In this document: positions 51,933-62,650 of the stretch, piece after piece | Numbering within the stretch: position 1 is the first letter of the stretch | Layout: each line of letters begins with the position of its first letter | Source of the DNA: Verrucomicrobium sp. | GTDB lineage: Bacteria; Verrucomicrobiota; Verrucomicrobiia; Methylacidiphilales; GAS474 | Direction: 5' to 3' | DNA length: 64,000 bases | NCBI GenBank assembly: GCA_028283855.1 | Contig: JAPWJX010000005.1 | Location: forward strand, 124,001-188,000 | The notes under the pieces: model-generated | The model's input: only the letters and a program-made list of their open reading frames with translations | Told to the model about the DNA's origin: nothing | Databases searched by the model: none | Made by a program: the position numbers and the translations under genes

Positions 51933-52166
51933 TTAATCCCGGCGGGAAACCAGGAAGCCGACGACGAGGCCGATGCCCAGAGTGATGGCCACCGCGCTGA
52001 GGGGGTTGTTCTTCACATATTCCTTGGCGGTGCCGGCCGCGTTCTGCGCGACTTGCTTAGCCTGGTTGATGCGATTGCCCATTTCGCGGGTCAAATCTTG
52101 CTTGGCATTGGCGGCGATGTCGCTGATCGGCATGTCGCTGTATTTGTTGAGGGTGTCGTTCGTCAT
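51933..52166 (-). CDS. DUF883 / ElaB-YqjD family small membrane protein
   Basis: The 77 residues have a helical N-terminus (MTNDTLNKYSD, NRINQAKQVAQNAAGTAKEY) and a C-terminal TM helix with glycine motif (LSAVAITLGIGLVVGFLVS) followed by RRD, as in ElaB/YqjD, which tether ribosomes to the membrane in stationary phase in E. coli. The function here is by family only. Confidence 0.85.
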   Translation of the reverse strand: MTNDTLNKYSDMPISDIAANAKQDLTREMGNRINQAKQVAQNAAGTAKEYVKNNPLSAVAITLGIGLVVGFLVSRRD

Positions 52167-52275
52167 GAATCTTGGGGATCACATGGCGTGCCAATTCCAG
52201 ATTCCCATTGCGCGGGAAGGAGTTGTGAAAGCGAAGGGGTCAGGACGCCGCTGCCGGTGCGGCAAAATGCATGAA

Positions 52276-52941
52276 TCAGGCTTTTTGAAGCGGCGTTTTT
52301 GCAGAAACGCCCCGGCGCGGGCAGAGGTCGAGCAGCTCGCACTGGGGGCAATCCGGACGCTGGGCGCGGCAGCGGCGGCGTCCGTGCCAGATGAGGAGGT
52401 GGGAGAAGAGGGTCCACTCCGGCCGGGGAACGCGGCGGACGAGGGCGGCTTCGATCTTCTCCGGCGTGGTCTGGCGGGTCAGGTCGAGGCGGTGGGAAAG
52501 CCGCGTGACGTGGGTGTCGACGACGATCCCCTCGTCGATGCCGAAGGCGTTGCCCAGGACGACGTTGGCCGTTTTCCTGCCCACCCCGGCCAGCTCGACG
52601 AGGGCGTCCATCTCCCGTGGCACTTCCCCGGCGTGCTTTTCGACGAGGACCTGGCAGCACTTTTTGATGTTCTTTGCCTTGGCGCGGTAGAGGCCGATGC
52701 GGCGGAGCATTTCCTCCAGCTCGGGCAGGGGGGCGGCCGCGTAGGCGGCGGCGGTCTTGTATTTCTGGAAGAGGGCGGGCGTGACCTTGTTCACCAGCAC
52801 GTCGGTGCACTGCGCCGATAGGATGGTGGCGACGAGGAGCTCCAGCGGGGTGCGGAAGTCTAGCTCGCACCGCGCGCCGGGGTAGGCGGCGCGCAGGCGG
52901 AGGATGATCTCGCTCAGGCGGTCGGCCTGGGCCTCTTTCAC
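52276..52941 (-). CDS. nth: Endonuclease III
   Basis: A base-excision repair glycosylase/AP lyase for oxidised pyrimidines. The 221 residues have the helix-hairpin-helix with K123 (LAGVGRKTANVVLG) and D142 (VVDTHVTRL), and the 4Fe-4S ligands C191, C198, C201, C207 (C-x6-C-x2-C-x5-C). GTG 52941 overlaps the pepA stop by 4 bases and gives the normal N-terminus, so no longer start is needed. OGG1 at 10932 covers oxidised guanine. Confidence 0.95.
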   Translation of the reverse strand: MKEAQADRLSEIILRLRAAYPGARCELDFRTPLELLVATILSAQCTDVLVNKVTPALFQKYKTAAAYAAAPLPELEEMLRRIGLYRAKAKNIKKCCQVLVEKHAGEVPREMDALVELAGVGRKTANVVLGNAFGIDEGIVVDTHVTRLSHRLDLTRQTTPEKIEAALVRRVPRPEWTLFSHLLIWHGRRRCRAQRPDCPQCELLDLCPRRGVSAKTPLQKA

Positions 52942-54373
52942 TTGGCCTTGCGGCGGAGGTAGTCGGTGATGAGGCGGACGCCCGCGCCGGTGGCGCCCTT
53001 TTCCAGGTAGGGCAGCTCCTTGGTCGTCCAGGCGGTGCCGGCGATGTCCAGGTGGACCCAGGGCGTGTCGCCCGTCCAGTGGTGGAGGAAGGAGGCCGCG
53101 GTGGAGGCGCCGCCTTGGCGGCCGCCGGTGTTTTTCACCAGCGCCACGTCGCTCTTGATCTGGTCGGAGTATTCCTCGGCGAAGGGGAGGGGCCAGGCGG
53201 GGTCGCCCGCTTCCTCGGAATTTTCCCAGAGGTCCTGGCGGATCTTCTCGTCCGTGGCGAAGAGGCCGGTGCGGCCTCCGCCCAGGGCGACGACGACGGC
53301 GCCGGTGAGGGTGGCCATGTCGAACATGAGCTTGGGCTTGAGGTGCTTTACCGCGTAGGCCAGCGCGTCGGCCAGGACGATGCGGCCCTCGGCGTCGGTG
53401 TTCAGAACCTCGATGGTCTGGCCGTTGTAGGTGGTGACGATGTCGCCGGGGCGGTAGGCGCGGGAGCCGGGCATGTTCTCCGCGCTGGAGATGAGGCCGA
53501 CGACGCGGATGGGCAGCTTCAGCTCGCTGACGGCCTGGAGGATGCCCAGGACGGCGACGCCGCCCATTTTGTCGAACTTCATTTCGTCCATGCCCTCGCC
53601 GGGCTTGATGCTGATGCCGCCGCTGTCGAAGGTGATGGCCTTGCCGACGACGACGTAGGGGGCGGCGCTGGACGCGCCCTTGCCCCGGTATTCCAGGGAG
53701 ATGAAGCGCGGCGGATTGGCCGAGCCCTGGCCGACGGCCAGGATGCCGCCGAAGCCCTCGCGCTTGAGCTGCTTTTCGTCCCACACTTTCACGGCCAGGC
53801 CGTGGGTCTTGGCCAGCGCGCGGGCGCGCTCCGCCAGGGTGGCGGGGGTAATGTGGTTGGGGGGGAGGTTGCCGACTTCGCGCACCAGGTTGGCGGCGCG
53901 GGCCAGGATGGCGCCTTGGTGGGCGTTCTGCTCCGCCTGGCGGCGGGCGGACTCGCCGCCCTGCTCCACGGCCACGGTGAGCTATTTTGCAGGCTGTTTT
54001 TCCGGCGGGCTTGGGGGGCTTTGTAGACCTCGAACTTGTAGGAGGCCAGGAGCGCGCCTTCCACGATGGCGGAGAGGTAGGGCAGGTGGCTGCCGGGAGC
54101 TAGGACGATTTCCTGCGCGCCGATTTTCAGGAGGGCCTTTACGCCGGTGCCGGCGGCCTTGCGGAGGAGGGCGGCGGTGGCGGGTTTTTTCTTGGGATCG
54201 CCGATGCCGACGTAGAGGGTGCGGCGGCCGTCGGCGGAGCGGTGGAGGAGGGTGGAGAGCGGCGCGCCGGAAAACTCCGCGGCGGGAACGCCGGGCAAGG
54301 CCTTGGCGGTGGAGGGGAAGAATTCAACCCGGTCGGTCCGGGCGGGCGCTTTGGTGACGATGTCGAGTTTCAT
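52938..54373 (-). pseudogene. pepA: Leucyl aminopeptidase (PepA family), frameshifted near the domain junction
   Basis: The N-terminal domain runs in one frame from ATG 54373 (MKLDIVTKAPARTDRVEFF) to YKAPQARRKNSLQ. The catalytic domain continues in another frame from VAVEQGG to 52938, with VGKAITFDSGGISIKPG, NTDAEGRIVLADAL and the remaining metal ligands intact. Removing the extra TA at 53983-53984 joins them as LQKLTVAVE, giving about 477 residues, normal for M17. Either an assembly error or a real break; a catalytic domain alone might start at 53975 or downstream. Confidence 0.9.
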
Positions 54374-54398
54374 GGTTGGAAAAGGGAGATGGGCAAAG

Positions 54399-54424
54399 AA
54401 AAGGGGAGCCGAAGCTCCCCTTTT
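54399..54424. terminator. Perfect palindromic terminator between ispH and pepA
   Basis: An 11-bp stem (54399-54409 with 54414-54424) with a CGAA loop, A-rich on one side and T-rich on the other. On the minus strand it follows the ispH stop by 15 bases; pepA starts 26 bases further on. Confidence 0.9.
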
Positions 54425-54439
54425 CATGAATGCGGTGTT

Positions 54440-55744
54440 TTAGGCCGTGGCGGCGGGCGCCGGCGCGGGCGCGGGCGCGGGCGCGGCGGCGGCCGGCTGC
54501 GGGGCCAGGACGTCCTGGAAGCCGGGCGGCAGCAGGGTCTCCACGTTGACGCCGCGGAACTCGAAGAGGCGCTTGATGGCTTCCTCGATCAAGTTGTTCG
54601 GGCAGGAGGCGCCGGCGGTGATGCCGACGTGGACGTTGCCCGGGGGCAGCCAGTTTTCCGTGCTCTTTTCCTGGCCGTGGTGCAGGTCCCAGTGGCGGAT
54701 GAGCTGGGGGGAGACGAGCAGCTCGGAGTTCTTGATGAAGTAGGTGGGGAGCATCGCCTCGCCCATCTCGGCCAGGTGGGAGGTGTTGCTGCTGTTGTAG
54801 CCGCCGACGACGATGAGGAGGTCCATCTTTTCCTGGTCCAGCATGTCGCGCAGGGCGTCCTGGCGTTCCTGGGTGGCGCCGCAGATGGTGTCGAAGAAGC
54901 GGAAGTGGTTGTCGACGGACTGCTCGCCGTAGCGGTCGGCGATGGCCTTGCGGATGCGGCGCTGCACTTCCTCCGTCTCGCCGCGCATCATGGTCGTCTG
55001 GTTGGCGACGCCGACGGCGCGCAGGTGCTGGTCCGGGTCGAAGCCGGGGGAGTGGGCGCCCTTGAACTTCTCCAGGAACTCTTCCTTGTTGCCGCCTTCG
55101 CGGATGTAGCGGCAGACGTAGTCCGTCTCGTCCAGGTTGTAGACGACGAGGTAGTGGCCGCTGGGGGTCTTGCCGTCGCCGACGGCCTGGCTGGCCGTGG
55201 CTTTCGTCTCCTCGTGCCAGGCCTTGCCGTGGATGATGGAGGTGACCTGCTCCTTCTTATATTGGCGGACGCGCTTCCAGACGCTCATGACGTCGCCGCA
55301 GGTGGTGTCGACGAGCTGGCAGTTGATTTCCTTGAGGCGGTTGATGGTGTTCACCTCCGCGCCGAAGGCGGGGATGATGACGACGTCGTCGGCCGTCAGG
55401 TGGTCGACTTGGTATTTGCCGTCGACTTCATGGAGCTGCTTGATGCCCATGGCGCTGAGCTGGTCGTTCACCTCGGGGTTGTGGATGATCTCGCCCAGGA
55501 GGTAGATGTCGCGGCCGGAGCAGACCTTGGCGGCGGCGTAGGCCAGGTCGATGGCGCGCTCGACGCCGTAGCAAAAGCCGAAGGCCTTGGCCAATTTGAC
55601 GGTGAGGCCGCCCGCGGTCAGGGGGGAGCCGGTGTGGCGGAGAAATTCAACGATCGGGCTGCGGTAGTGGTTTTCCACCTCCGCTTGGACGATCTTCATG
55701 ACCTCCGGCGTGCGGAGGTTCACCTTCTTGGCGGGCGTCGACAT
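54440..55744 (-). CDS. ispH: 4-hydroxy-3-methylbut-2-enyl diphosphate reductase
   Basis: The last MEP-pathway step, making IPP and DMAPP with a 4Fe-4S cluster. Cluster cysteines are C58 (FGFCYGV), C149 (TTCGDV) and C288 (TICGATQERQ); C381 is in GASCPNN. At 434 residues it is of the long type seen in cyanobacteria and plants. The C-terminus is an Ala/Pro repeat tail coded by a GC-rich six-base repeat near 54461-54490. Catalytic Glu is expected in HEETKATAS. Confidence 0.94.
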   Translation of the reverse strand: MSTPAKKVNLRTPEVMKIVQAEVENHYRSPIVEFLRHTGSPLTAGGLTVKLAKAFGFCYGVERAIDLAYAAAKVCSGRDIYLLGEIIHNPEVNDQLSAMGIKQLHEVDGKYQVDHLTADDVVIIPAFGAEVNTINRLKEINCQLVDTTCGDVMSVWKRVRQYKKEQVTSIIHGKAWHEETKATASQAVGDGKTPSGHYLVVYNLDETDYVCRYIREGGNKEEFLEKFKGAHSPGFDPDQHLRAVGVANQTTMMRGETEEVQRRIRKAIADRYGEQSVDNHFRFFDTICGATQERQDALRDMLDQEKMDLLIVVGGYNSSNTSHLAEMGEAMLPTYFIKNSELLVSPQLIRHWDLHHGQEKSTENWLPPGNVHVGITAGASCPNNLIEEAIKRLFEFRGVNVETLLPPGFQDVLAPQPAAAAPAPAPAPAPAATA

Positions 55745-55777
55745 AGCCCGGCATCCTGCCGGGGCACGCGCGGCAGG

Positions 55778-57013
55778 TCAACCCGCAATCCACCGCAAGG
55801 CCTTCTCCGCCAGGCGGTCCAAGGCGGCGACGGCCTGTTCCAGGTGCTCTTCCCGGGTGTCCTCGATCTTGTTGTGGCTGATGCCGTGGAGGCTCTGGAC
55901 GAAGAGCATGACGGTGGGGACGCCCGCCCCGGCGACTTCCGAGGCGTCGTGCAGGGGGCCGGAGGGGATGCGGTAAAGGGTCCCGGCGGTCTGGGTCACC
56001 GCCTCGTCGCAGAAGGCCAGGAGCTGCTCGTGGAAGGGGCGCGGGGCGATGTGCCAGATGCGGCTCCATTCGACGGTAACACCGCCTTCCCGGGCGAAGC
56101 GCTCGCTGGCTTCCCGGGCCTCCCGCAGCATGGCGGCGAGCGCGGCGGCGTCCAGATGCCGCTGGTCCAGGGTGATGCGGCATTCCTCCACGACGCTGGT
56201 GACGATGCCGGGCTTGGTCGTGCAGGAGCCGATGGTGCAGACGCCGCCGTGGCGATCGGTGATGGCGTAGATTTCCGGGGACATCTTTGCGGCGGCCAGG
56301 AAGGCGTCTTTGCGGCGGTTCATCGGCGTGCTGCCGGAGTGGGCGGCCTGGCCTTTGAAGGTGATGGCGTGGCGTTCCACGCCGTAGGTGCCCAGGACGG
56401 TGGCCAGGGGCAGCCCGGCGTCCAGGAGGACGGGGCCCTGCTCGATGTGCAATTCCAGGTAGGCGGCGGCGTTTTTGAGTTCCTTGCCCGCGTCCTTGGC
56501 GGTGGCCAGGTCGATGCCGTGGGCTTTGACGGCTTCGGGGAGGGGGATGCCGTCCTTGTCCTTAAGGCTCCGGGCCTCGTCCAGGTCGAGCGTACCCGCG
56601 CAGGCGGAGGAGCCGAAGAGGCTCTTGCCGAAGCGGGCGCCTTCCTCGTCCGTCCAGTCGACGAGGCGGACGGTGACGGGGGGCTTCCCATTATATTGGG
56701 CGGCGATCCGGCGCAGGACTTCCAGCCCGGCCACGACGCCCAGGCAGCCGTCAAGCCAGCCGCCGTGGGGCACGGAGTCCAGGTGGCTGCCCAGAACCAG
56801 GGCTTTTTCCGACGCGCCCCGCAGGGTGACCCAGACGTTCCCGGCGGCGTCGGTCGCGGTTTCCACGGGCAGGCCCTTTAGCTTTTCCCGGAACCATTCC
56901 CGGGCTTTCGTCCAGGTAGGGGTGAAGGCGACGCGCTGGGCGCCGTTTTCATCGGCGGTGAGGGCGCGGAGTTCCTTCAGTTCGGCGACGGTCCGTTTCG
57001 GGTCGAGGGTCAT
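55778..57013 (-). CDS. Zn-dependent N-carbamoyl amino acid hydrolase (beta-ureidopropionase type, M20)
   Basis: The 411 residues have the M20 metal-site pattern: H77 (GSHLDSVPHGG), D88, E123/E124 (TDEEGARFG), H189 (ELHIEQGP) and a C-terminal His (GISHNK). The family includes allantoate amidohydrolase, L-carbamoylase and beta-ureidopropionase. Because it diverges from the pyrimidine genes, hydrolysis of N-carbamoyl-beta-alanine to beta-alanine, CO2 and NH3 fits best. It is one of the island's six genes but on the opposite strand. Confidence 0.88.
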   Translation of the reverse strand: MTLDPKRTVAELKELRALTADENGAQRVAFTPTWTKAREWFREKLKGLPVETATDAAGNVWVTLRGASEKALVLGSHLDSVPHGGWLDGCLGVVAGLEVLRRIAAQYNGKPPVTVRLVDWTDEEGARFGKSLFGSSACAGTLDLDEARSLKDKDGIPLPEAVKAHGIDLATAKDAGKELKNAAAYLELHIEQGPVLLDAGLPLATVLGTYGVERHAITFKGQAAHSGSTPMNRRKDAFLAAAKMSPEIYAITDRHGGVCTIGSCTTKPGIVTSVVEECRITLDQRHLDAAALAAMLREAREASERFAREGGVTVEWSRIWHIAPRPFHEQLLAFCDEAVTQTAGTLYRIPSGPLHDASEVAGAGVPTVMLFVQSLHGISHNKIEDTREEHLEQAVAALDRLAEKALRWIAG

Positions 57014-57131
57014 GGGGAGGGGGGAGCTAGCGGTTCGTGTGCCAAATTCCTTAATATTTGCAAACCTTGGCCTTTAAATTGCTTACGGAGCCCTTCTTTG
57101 TTAAACCGCTAAACTTCCTAGGAGGGCAATT
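57014..57131. promoter_or_regulatory. Divergent control region of the pyrimidine island
   Basis: This 118-base gap separates the amidase and preA and is notably AT-richer. It holds the palindrome TTTGCAAA (57057-57064), a likely ribosome site AGGAGGG at 57120-57126 (5 bases before the preA ATG), and several TTAAA stretches. A regulator site is plausible; promoter elements are not clear. Confidence 0.5.
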
Positions 57132-58259
57132 ATGGCAACACTGGCAACTACGGTCAACGGGCTCAAGCTTCCCAACCCCTTCATCATCGGTTCCGGGCCG
57201 CCGGGAACCAATCTCAACGTCATCCGCAAGGCCTTCCAGGAAGGCTGGGGCGCGGTCATCGCCAAGACGATCAGCCTGGACGCCTCCAAGGTGACCAACG
57301 TGAGCCCCCGCTACGCGAAGCTGTTTTCCAACAACCAGGAAGTCATCGGCTGGGAGAACATCGAGCTGATCAGCGACCGCCCGATCACCGCGTGGATCGA
57401 GGAGTTCAAGCGCTGCAAGGACGAGTTCCCGGACCGCATCCTCATCGCCTCCATCATGGAGGAGTTCGAGGAAGGCCGCTGGATCGAGCTGGTGCAGAAG
57501 TGCCAGGACGCGGGCGTCGACGCCTTCGAGCTGAACTTCTCCTGTCCGCACGGTCTGCCGGAGCGGAAGATGGGCGCCGCCATGGGCCAGAACCCGGAGA
57601 TCCTGGGCCAGGTCTGCAAGTGGGTGATGAGCGCCGCCAAGAAACCCGTCTGGGCCAAGATGACGCCGAACGTGACGCGCATCGAGGACCCCTCCCGCGC
57701 CGCGCTGGAAGCGGGCGTCGACGGCCTGGCCGCCATCAACACCATCCGCAGCGTCATGGGCGTGAACCTGGAGACGTTGCGGCCGGAGCCGAGCGTGGAG
57801 GGCTACACCACCCCCGGCGGCTATTCGTCCAAGGCGGTCCGCCCCATCGCCCTGCGCATGTGCATGGAGATCGCCCAGCTGATCCGCAAGGATTTTCCGG
57901 GCAAGACCCTTTCCGGCATGGGCGGCATCGAGACGGGGGAGGACGCCGCGCAGTTCATCCTCCTGGGCAGCGACACGGTGCAGGTCTGCACGGGCGTCAT
58001 GAAATTCGGCTACGAGTGCGTGAAGCCGATGCAGGAGCAGCTCCTGGCCTTCATGGAGAAGCACAAGTTCGAGACGCTGGCCGACTTCAAGGGCAAGAGC
58101 CTGGACTACTTCACCACCCACGCCGACCTCGTCGTGCGGCAGAAGGCGCGCAAGGCGGAGCAGAAGGCCGCCGCCGACGCCAAGAAGATGATCTCCGCCG
58201 ACACGGAGTGGAGCGGCGATTCCTTTGTCGCGCAGTCCAACGCCCTAGCCCGCAACTAA
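57132..58259 (+). CDS. preA: Dihydropyrimidine dehydrogenase catalytic subunit-like (PreA), without ferredoxin domain
   Basis: The 375 residues form the FMN TIM barrel of the dihydroorotate/dihydropyrimidine dehydrogenase family: LKLPNPFIIGSGPPGTN, AKTISLDASKVTN, NFSCPHGLPERKMGAAMGQN with C138 at the catalytic loop, and GMGGIETGEDAAQFILLGS. E. coli PreA (411 residues) ends in a ferredoxin domain with two 4Fe-4S clusters; here the tail (VVRQKARKAEQKAAADAKK onward) has no Cys. PreT, the FAD partner, is not in the window. The role is reduction of uracil/thymine. Confidence 0.9.
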   Translation: MATLATTVNGLKLPNPFIIGSGPPGTNLNVIRKAFQEGWGAVIAKTISLDASKVTNVSPRYAKLFSNNQEVIGWENIELISDRPITAWIEEFKRCKDEFPDRILIASIMEEFEEGRWIELVQKCQDAGVDAFELNFSCPHGLPERKMGAAMGQNPEILGQVCKWVMSAAKKPVWAKMTPNVTRIEDPSRAALEAGVDGLAAINTIRSVMGVNLETLRPEPSVEGYTTPGGYSSKAVRPIALRMCMEIAQLIRKDFPGKTLSGMGGIETGEDAAQFILLGSDTVQVCTGVMKFGYECVKPMQEQLLAFMEKHKFETLADFKGKSLDYFTTHADLVVRQKARKAEQKAAADAKKMISADTEWSGDSFVAQSNALARN

Positions 58260-58281
58260 ACGCAAAACGGAGTCCCTTCCC

Positions 58282-59769
<1,488 letters not shown>

Positions 59770-59778
59770 CCCCGCCCC

Positions 59779-61161
59779 ATGGCGCTCCTCATCAAGAACG
59801 GCGAGATCGTCACCGCCGACCGCCGCTACAAGGCCGACGTCTGGTGCGAGGGGGAGACGATCACGAAGATCGGCCCCGGCCTTACCGCCCCAGCCGGGGC
59901 GGAGGTGATCGACGCGGCGGGGAAATACGTCTTCCCCGGCTTCATCGACCCGCACACCCACATCTACCTCCCCTTCATGGGGACCTACGCGAAGGACACC
60001 TACGCCACCGGCAGCCGCGCCGCCCTGGTCGGCGGGACGACGACGATCTTCGACATGTGCTGCCCGGCCCGCTCCCAGGAAACCTGGGACGGCTACCGGA
60101 CCTGGCGGGAGCGGAGCGAGGGGCAGTCCGCCTGCGACTACACCTTCCACATGGGCGTCACCCAGTTCGGGGAAAAGACGGAAGAGCAGCTGCGCCGAAT
60201 CGTCGCGGAGGGGCTTTCCTCCTTCAAAATCTTCCTGGCCTACAAGGGCGCCTTCGGCATCGACGACGCGGAACTCTACAAGACCCTCTCCCTGGCCAAG
60301 GAACTGGGTGTCATCGTCACCGCCCATTGCGAGAACGAGACCCTGGTCGCCTCCCTCCAGCAGCAGCTCATGGCGGAGGGAAAGACCGGCCCGGAGTATC
60401 ACTATTGGAGCCGCCCGCCCCGCGTGGAGGCCAGCGGCGTGCAGCATCTGACCTCCTTCGCGGAGCTGATCGGGACTTCTCTCTATATTGTCCACCTGAG
60501 CTGCAAGGAGGCGCTGGACGAGGCCCTGGCCGCCCGCGCCCGGGGCGTCGACGTGGCGGTGGAGACCCTCATCCAGTATCTCCTCCTTTCCAAGGACGAC
60601 GCGGAGCGCGCCGGATTCGAGGGGGCCAAGTTCGTCATGTCGCCGCCGCTGCGGGACGCCGCCAACCAGGACGTCCTGTGGAAGGCGCTCAAGGAGCACG
60701 CGATTCAGACCGTGGCGACCGACCACGCCCCGTTCGACTTCGCCGGGCAGAAGCCGATGGGGAAGGACGACTTCACGAAGATCCCCAACGGCATTCCCGC
60801 CCTGGAGGACCGGGTGAACCTCCTCTACACCTACGGCGTGGCGGCGGGCCGCATCGACCTCCAGACCTTCGTCGCCGCCGCCAGCACCAACGCGGCCAAG
60901 CTCTTCGACCTCTACCCGCGCAAGGGCGCGGTGGAGGAGGGGAGCGACGCCGACCTCGTCGTCTACGATCCCGCCTACCGCGGCGCGATCTCCGCGCGGA
61001 CTCATGCGATGAACGTCGACTACAGCGCGTTCGAGGGGTGGGAAATCCAAGGCCGCCCCTCCGTCGTCACCGTGCGCGGGGAGGTGGCGGTGCGGGACGG
61101 AAAATTCGTCGGGCAGCCGGGCCGGGGCCGCTTCCTGCAGCGGCAGCCCAGCCATTTCTGA
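59779..61161 (+). CDS. Dihydropyrimidinase / D-hydantoinase
   Basis: Opens dihydrouracil to N-carbamoyl-beta-alanine. The 460 residues match the binuclear metal site exactly as numbered in known hydantoinases: H59 and H61 (DPHTHIYLP), carboxylated K150 (SSFKIFLAYKG), H183 (TAHCENE), H239 and D315 (VATDHAPFD). It is between mmsA and the permease in the operon, so dihydropyrimidine is the natural substrate. Confidence 0.95.
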   Translation: MALLIKNGEIVTADRRYKADVWCEGETITKIGPGLTAPAGAEVIDAAGKYVFPGFIDPHTHIYLPFMGTYAKDTYATGSRAALVGGTTTIFDMCCPARSQETWDGYRTWRERSEGQSACDYTFHMGVTQFGEKTEEQLRRIVAEGLSSFKIFLAYKGAFGIDDAELYKTLSLAKELGVIVTAHCENETLVASLQQQLMAEGKTGPEYHYWSRPPRVEASGVQHLTSFAELIGTSLYIVHLSCKEALDEALAARARGVDVAVETLIQYLLLSKDDAERAGFEGAKFVMSPPLRDAANQDVLWKALKEHAIQTVATDHAPFDFAGQKPMGKDDFTKIPNGIPALEDRVNLLYTYGVAAGRIDLQTFVAAASTNAAKLFDLYPRKGAVEEGSDADLVVYDPAYRGAISARTHAMNVDYSAFEGWEIQGRPSVVTVRGEVAVRDGKFVGQPGRGRFLQRQPSHF

Positions 61162-61162
61162 C

Positions 61163-62650
61163 ATGAGCGGCATCGCCCACGCCGACGCCTTCACGGAGGT
61201 GGTGAACGTCCAGGAAAGCCACCTCTACAGCGAGGACCTTTCCCCCGTCCGCCCCCGGGATCGCAGCTGGGGCGTTTGGAACTACGCCGCCCTCTGGGTC
61301 TCCATGGCGGCCTGCATCCCCACCTACATGCTGGCCTCCTCCCTCATCGGCGGCGGCATGAGCTGGTGGCAGGCCGTGGCCACCATCTTCCTGGGGAACG
61401 TCATTCTCCTGGTCCCCATGCTCCTCAACGCGGAGGCCGGGACCCGCTACGGCATCTCCTTCCCCGTCTACTGCCGCGCGGCCTTCGGCGTCCGCGGGGC
61501 GAATGTCCCGGCCCTCCTGCGCGCGCTGGTCGCCTGCGGGTGGTTCGGCATCCAGTCGTGGATCGGCGGGGCGGCCATCCACCAGATCCTGGCCGTCTTC
61601 TTCCCCGCGCTGGGGCAGGGGACGCCGATCGGCTGGCTCGGCATCACCGCTTCCCAGCTGGTCTGCTTCCTCTTCTTCTGGGGGATCAACATGGCGGTGA
61701 TCTACCGGGGCATCGACTCGATCCGCTTCCTCCTCAGCGTGAAGGCGCCGCTCCTCATCGCCCTGGGGCTGGCCCTGCTGGACTGGGCCTACCGGCACGC
61801 GGGCGGCTTCGGGCCCATTCTTTCCCAGCCCTCCGCCTTCGATCCCGGCCAGCCGCAGGCGGGGCGCTTCTGGGGCTACTTCTTTCCCGCGCTGACCGGC
61901 ATCGTCGGCTTCTGGGCCACGCTCTCCCTGAACATCCCGGACTTCACCCGCTACGCCAAGACGCAGCGGGCGCAGGTGCTGGGGCAGAGCCTGGGGCTGC
62001 CGTTCACCATGGCGCTCTACTCCTTTATCGGCGTGGCCGTCACCTCCGCCACGGCGGTCATCTACGGGAAGGCGATCTGGGATCCGGTGGAGGTCCTCAC
62101 CCACATGCGCAATCCCGGCGTCCTTGTCATTTCCATGGTGGCCCTCTGCATCGCCACTCTGGCCACGAACCTGGCCGCCAACGTGGTCAGCCCGGCCAAC
62201 GACCTGGCCCATCTTTCCCCGAAGCATATCTCCTTCCGCACCGGCGGTTTCATCACCGGGCTGGTCGGCCTCTTTATGATGCCGTGGAAGCTTCTGGCCG
62301 ATCCTTCCGGCTACATCTTCACCTGGCTCATCGGCTACAGCGCCCTGCTGGGACCGATCGGCGGCATCCTCATCGCCGATTACTTCGTCTACCGGAAGCG
62401 GCACCTGAAGCTGGCCGCGCTCTACCACGCGCGCGGGGAATACGCCTTCACCGGAGGCTACAGCGTCGTGGCGCTGGCCGCGCTGGCGTTGGCCGTGCTG
62501 CCGAACCTGCCCGGCTTCCTCATGACGATCGGCGTCCTGCATTGGCACGCGCCGTTCCTGCTCTCCCTTTACCACTACGCCTGGTTCGTCGGCTTCGGCC
62601 TGGCGTTCGTCCTCTACCTCATCCTCCGCCTCCCCTTCAAAAATGCATAA
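61163..62650 (+). CDS. NCS1-family nucleobase permease
   Basis: The 495 residues have twelve TM segments and the NCS1 start [20 protein letters not shown], with [20 protein letters not shown] and the [20 protein letters not shown] loop; the mid-protein substrate region has the [10 protein letters not shown] motif. NCS1 members include Mhp1 (hydantoins), PucI (allantoin) and uracil/cytosine permeases. Beside pyrimidine catabolic genes it most likely imports uracil, thymine or dihydropyrimidine. Overlaps the aminotransferase by 8 bases. Confidence 0.9.
   Translation: MSGIAHADAFTEVVNVQESHLYSEDLSPVRPRDRSWGVWNYAALWVSMAACIPTYMLASSLIGGGMSWWQAVATIFLGNVILLVPMLLNAEAGTRYGISFPVYCRAAFGVRGANVPALLRALVACGWFGIQSWIGGAAIHQILAVFFPALGQGTPIGWLGITASQLVCFLFFWGINMAVIYRGIDSIRFLLSVKAPLLIALGLALLDWAYRHAGGFGPILSQPSAFDPGQPQAGRFWGYFFPALTGIVGFWATLSLNIPDFTRYAKTQRAQVLGQSLGLPFTMALYSFIGVAVTSATAVIYGKAIWDPVEVLTHMRNPGVLVISMVALCIATLATNLAANVVSPANDLAHLSPKHISFRTGGFITGLVGLFMMPWKLLADPSGYIFTWLIGYSALLGPIGGILIADYFVYRKRHLKLAALYHARGEYAFTGGYSVVALAALALAVLPNLPGFLMTIGVLHWHAPFLLSLYHYAWFVGFGLAFVLYLILRLPFKNA

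Noticed and set aside
54461-54490. Minisatellite or CRISPR-like repeat
   Set aside because: A short six-base GC-rich repeat coding the Ala/Pro tail of IspH; no spacers.
54242-56881. 879-residue open frame on the plus strand opposite ispH, amidase and pepA
   Set aside because: Spans three real genes on the other strand and shows no known domain.
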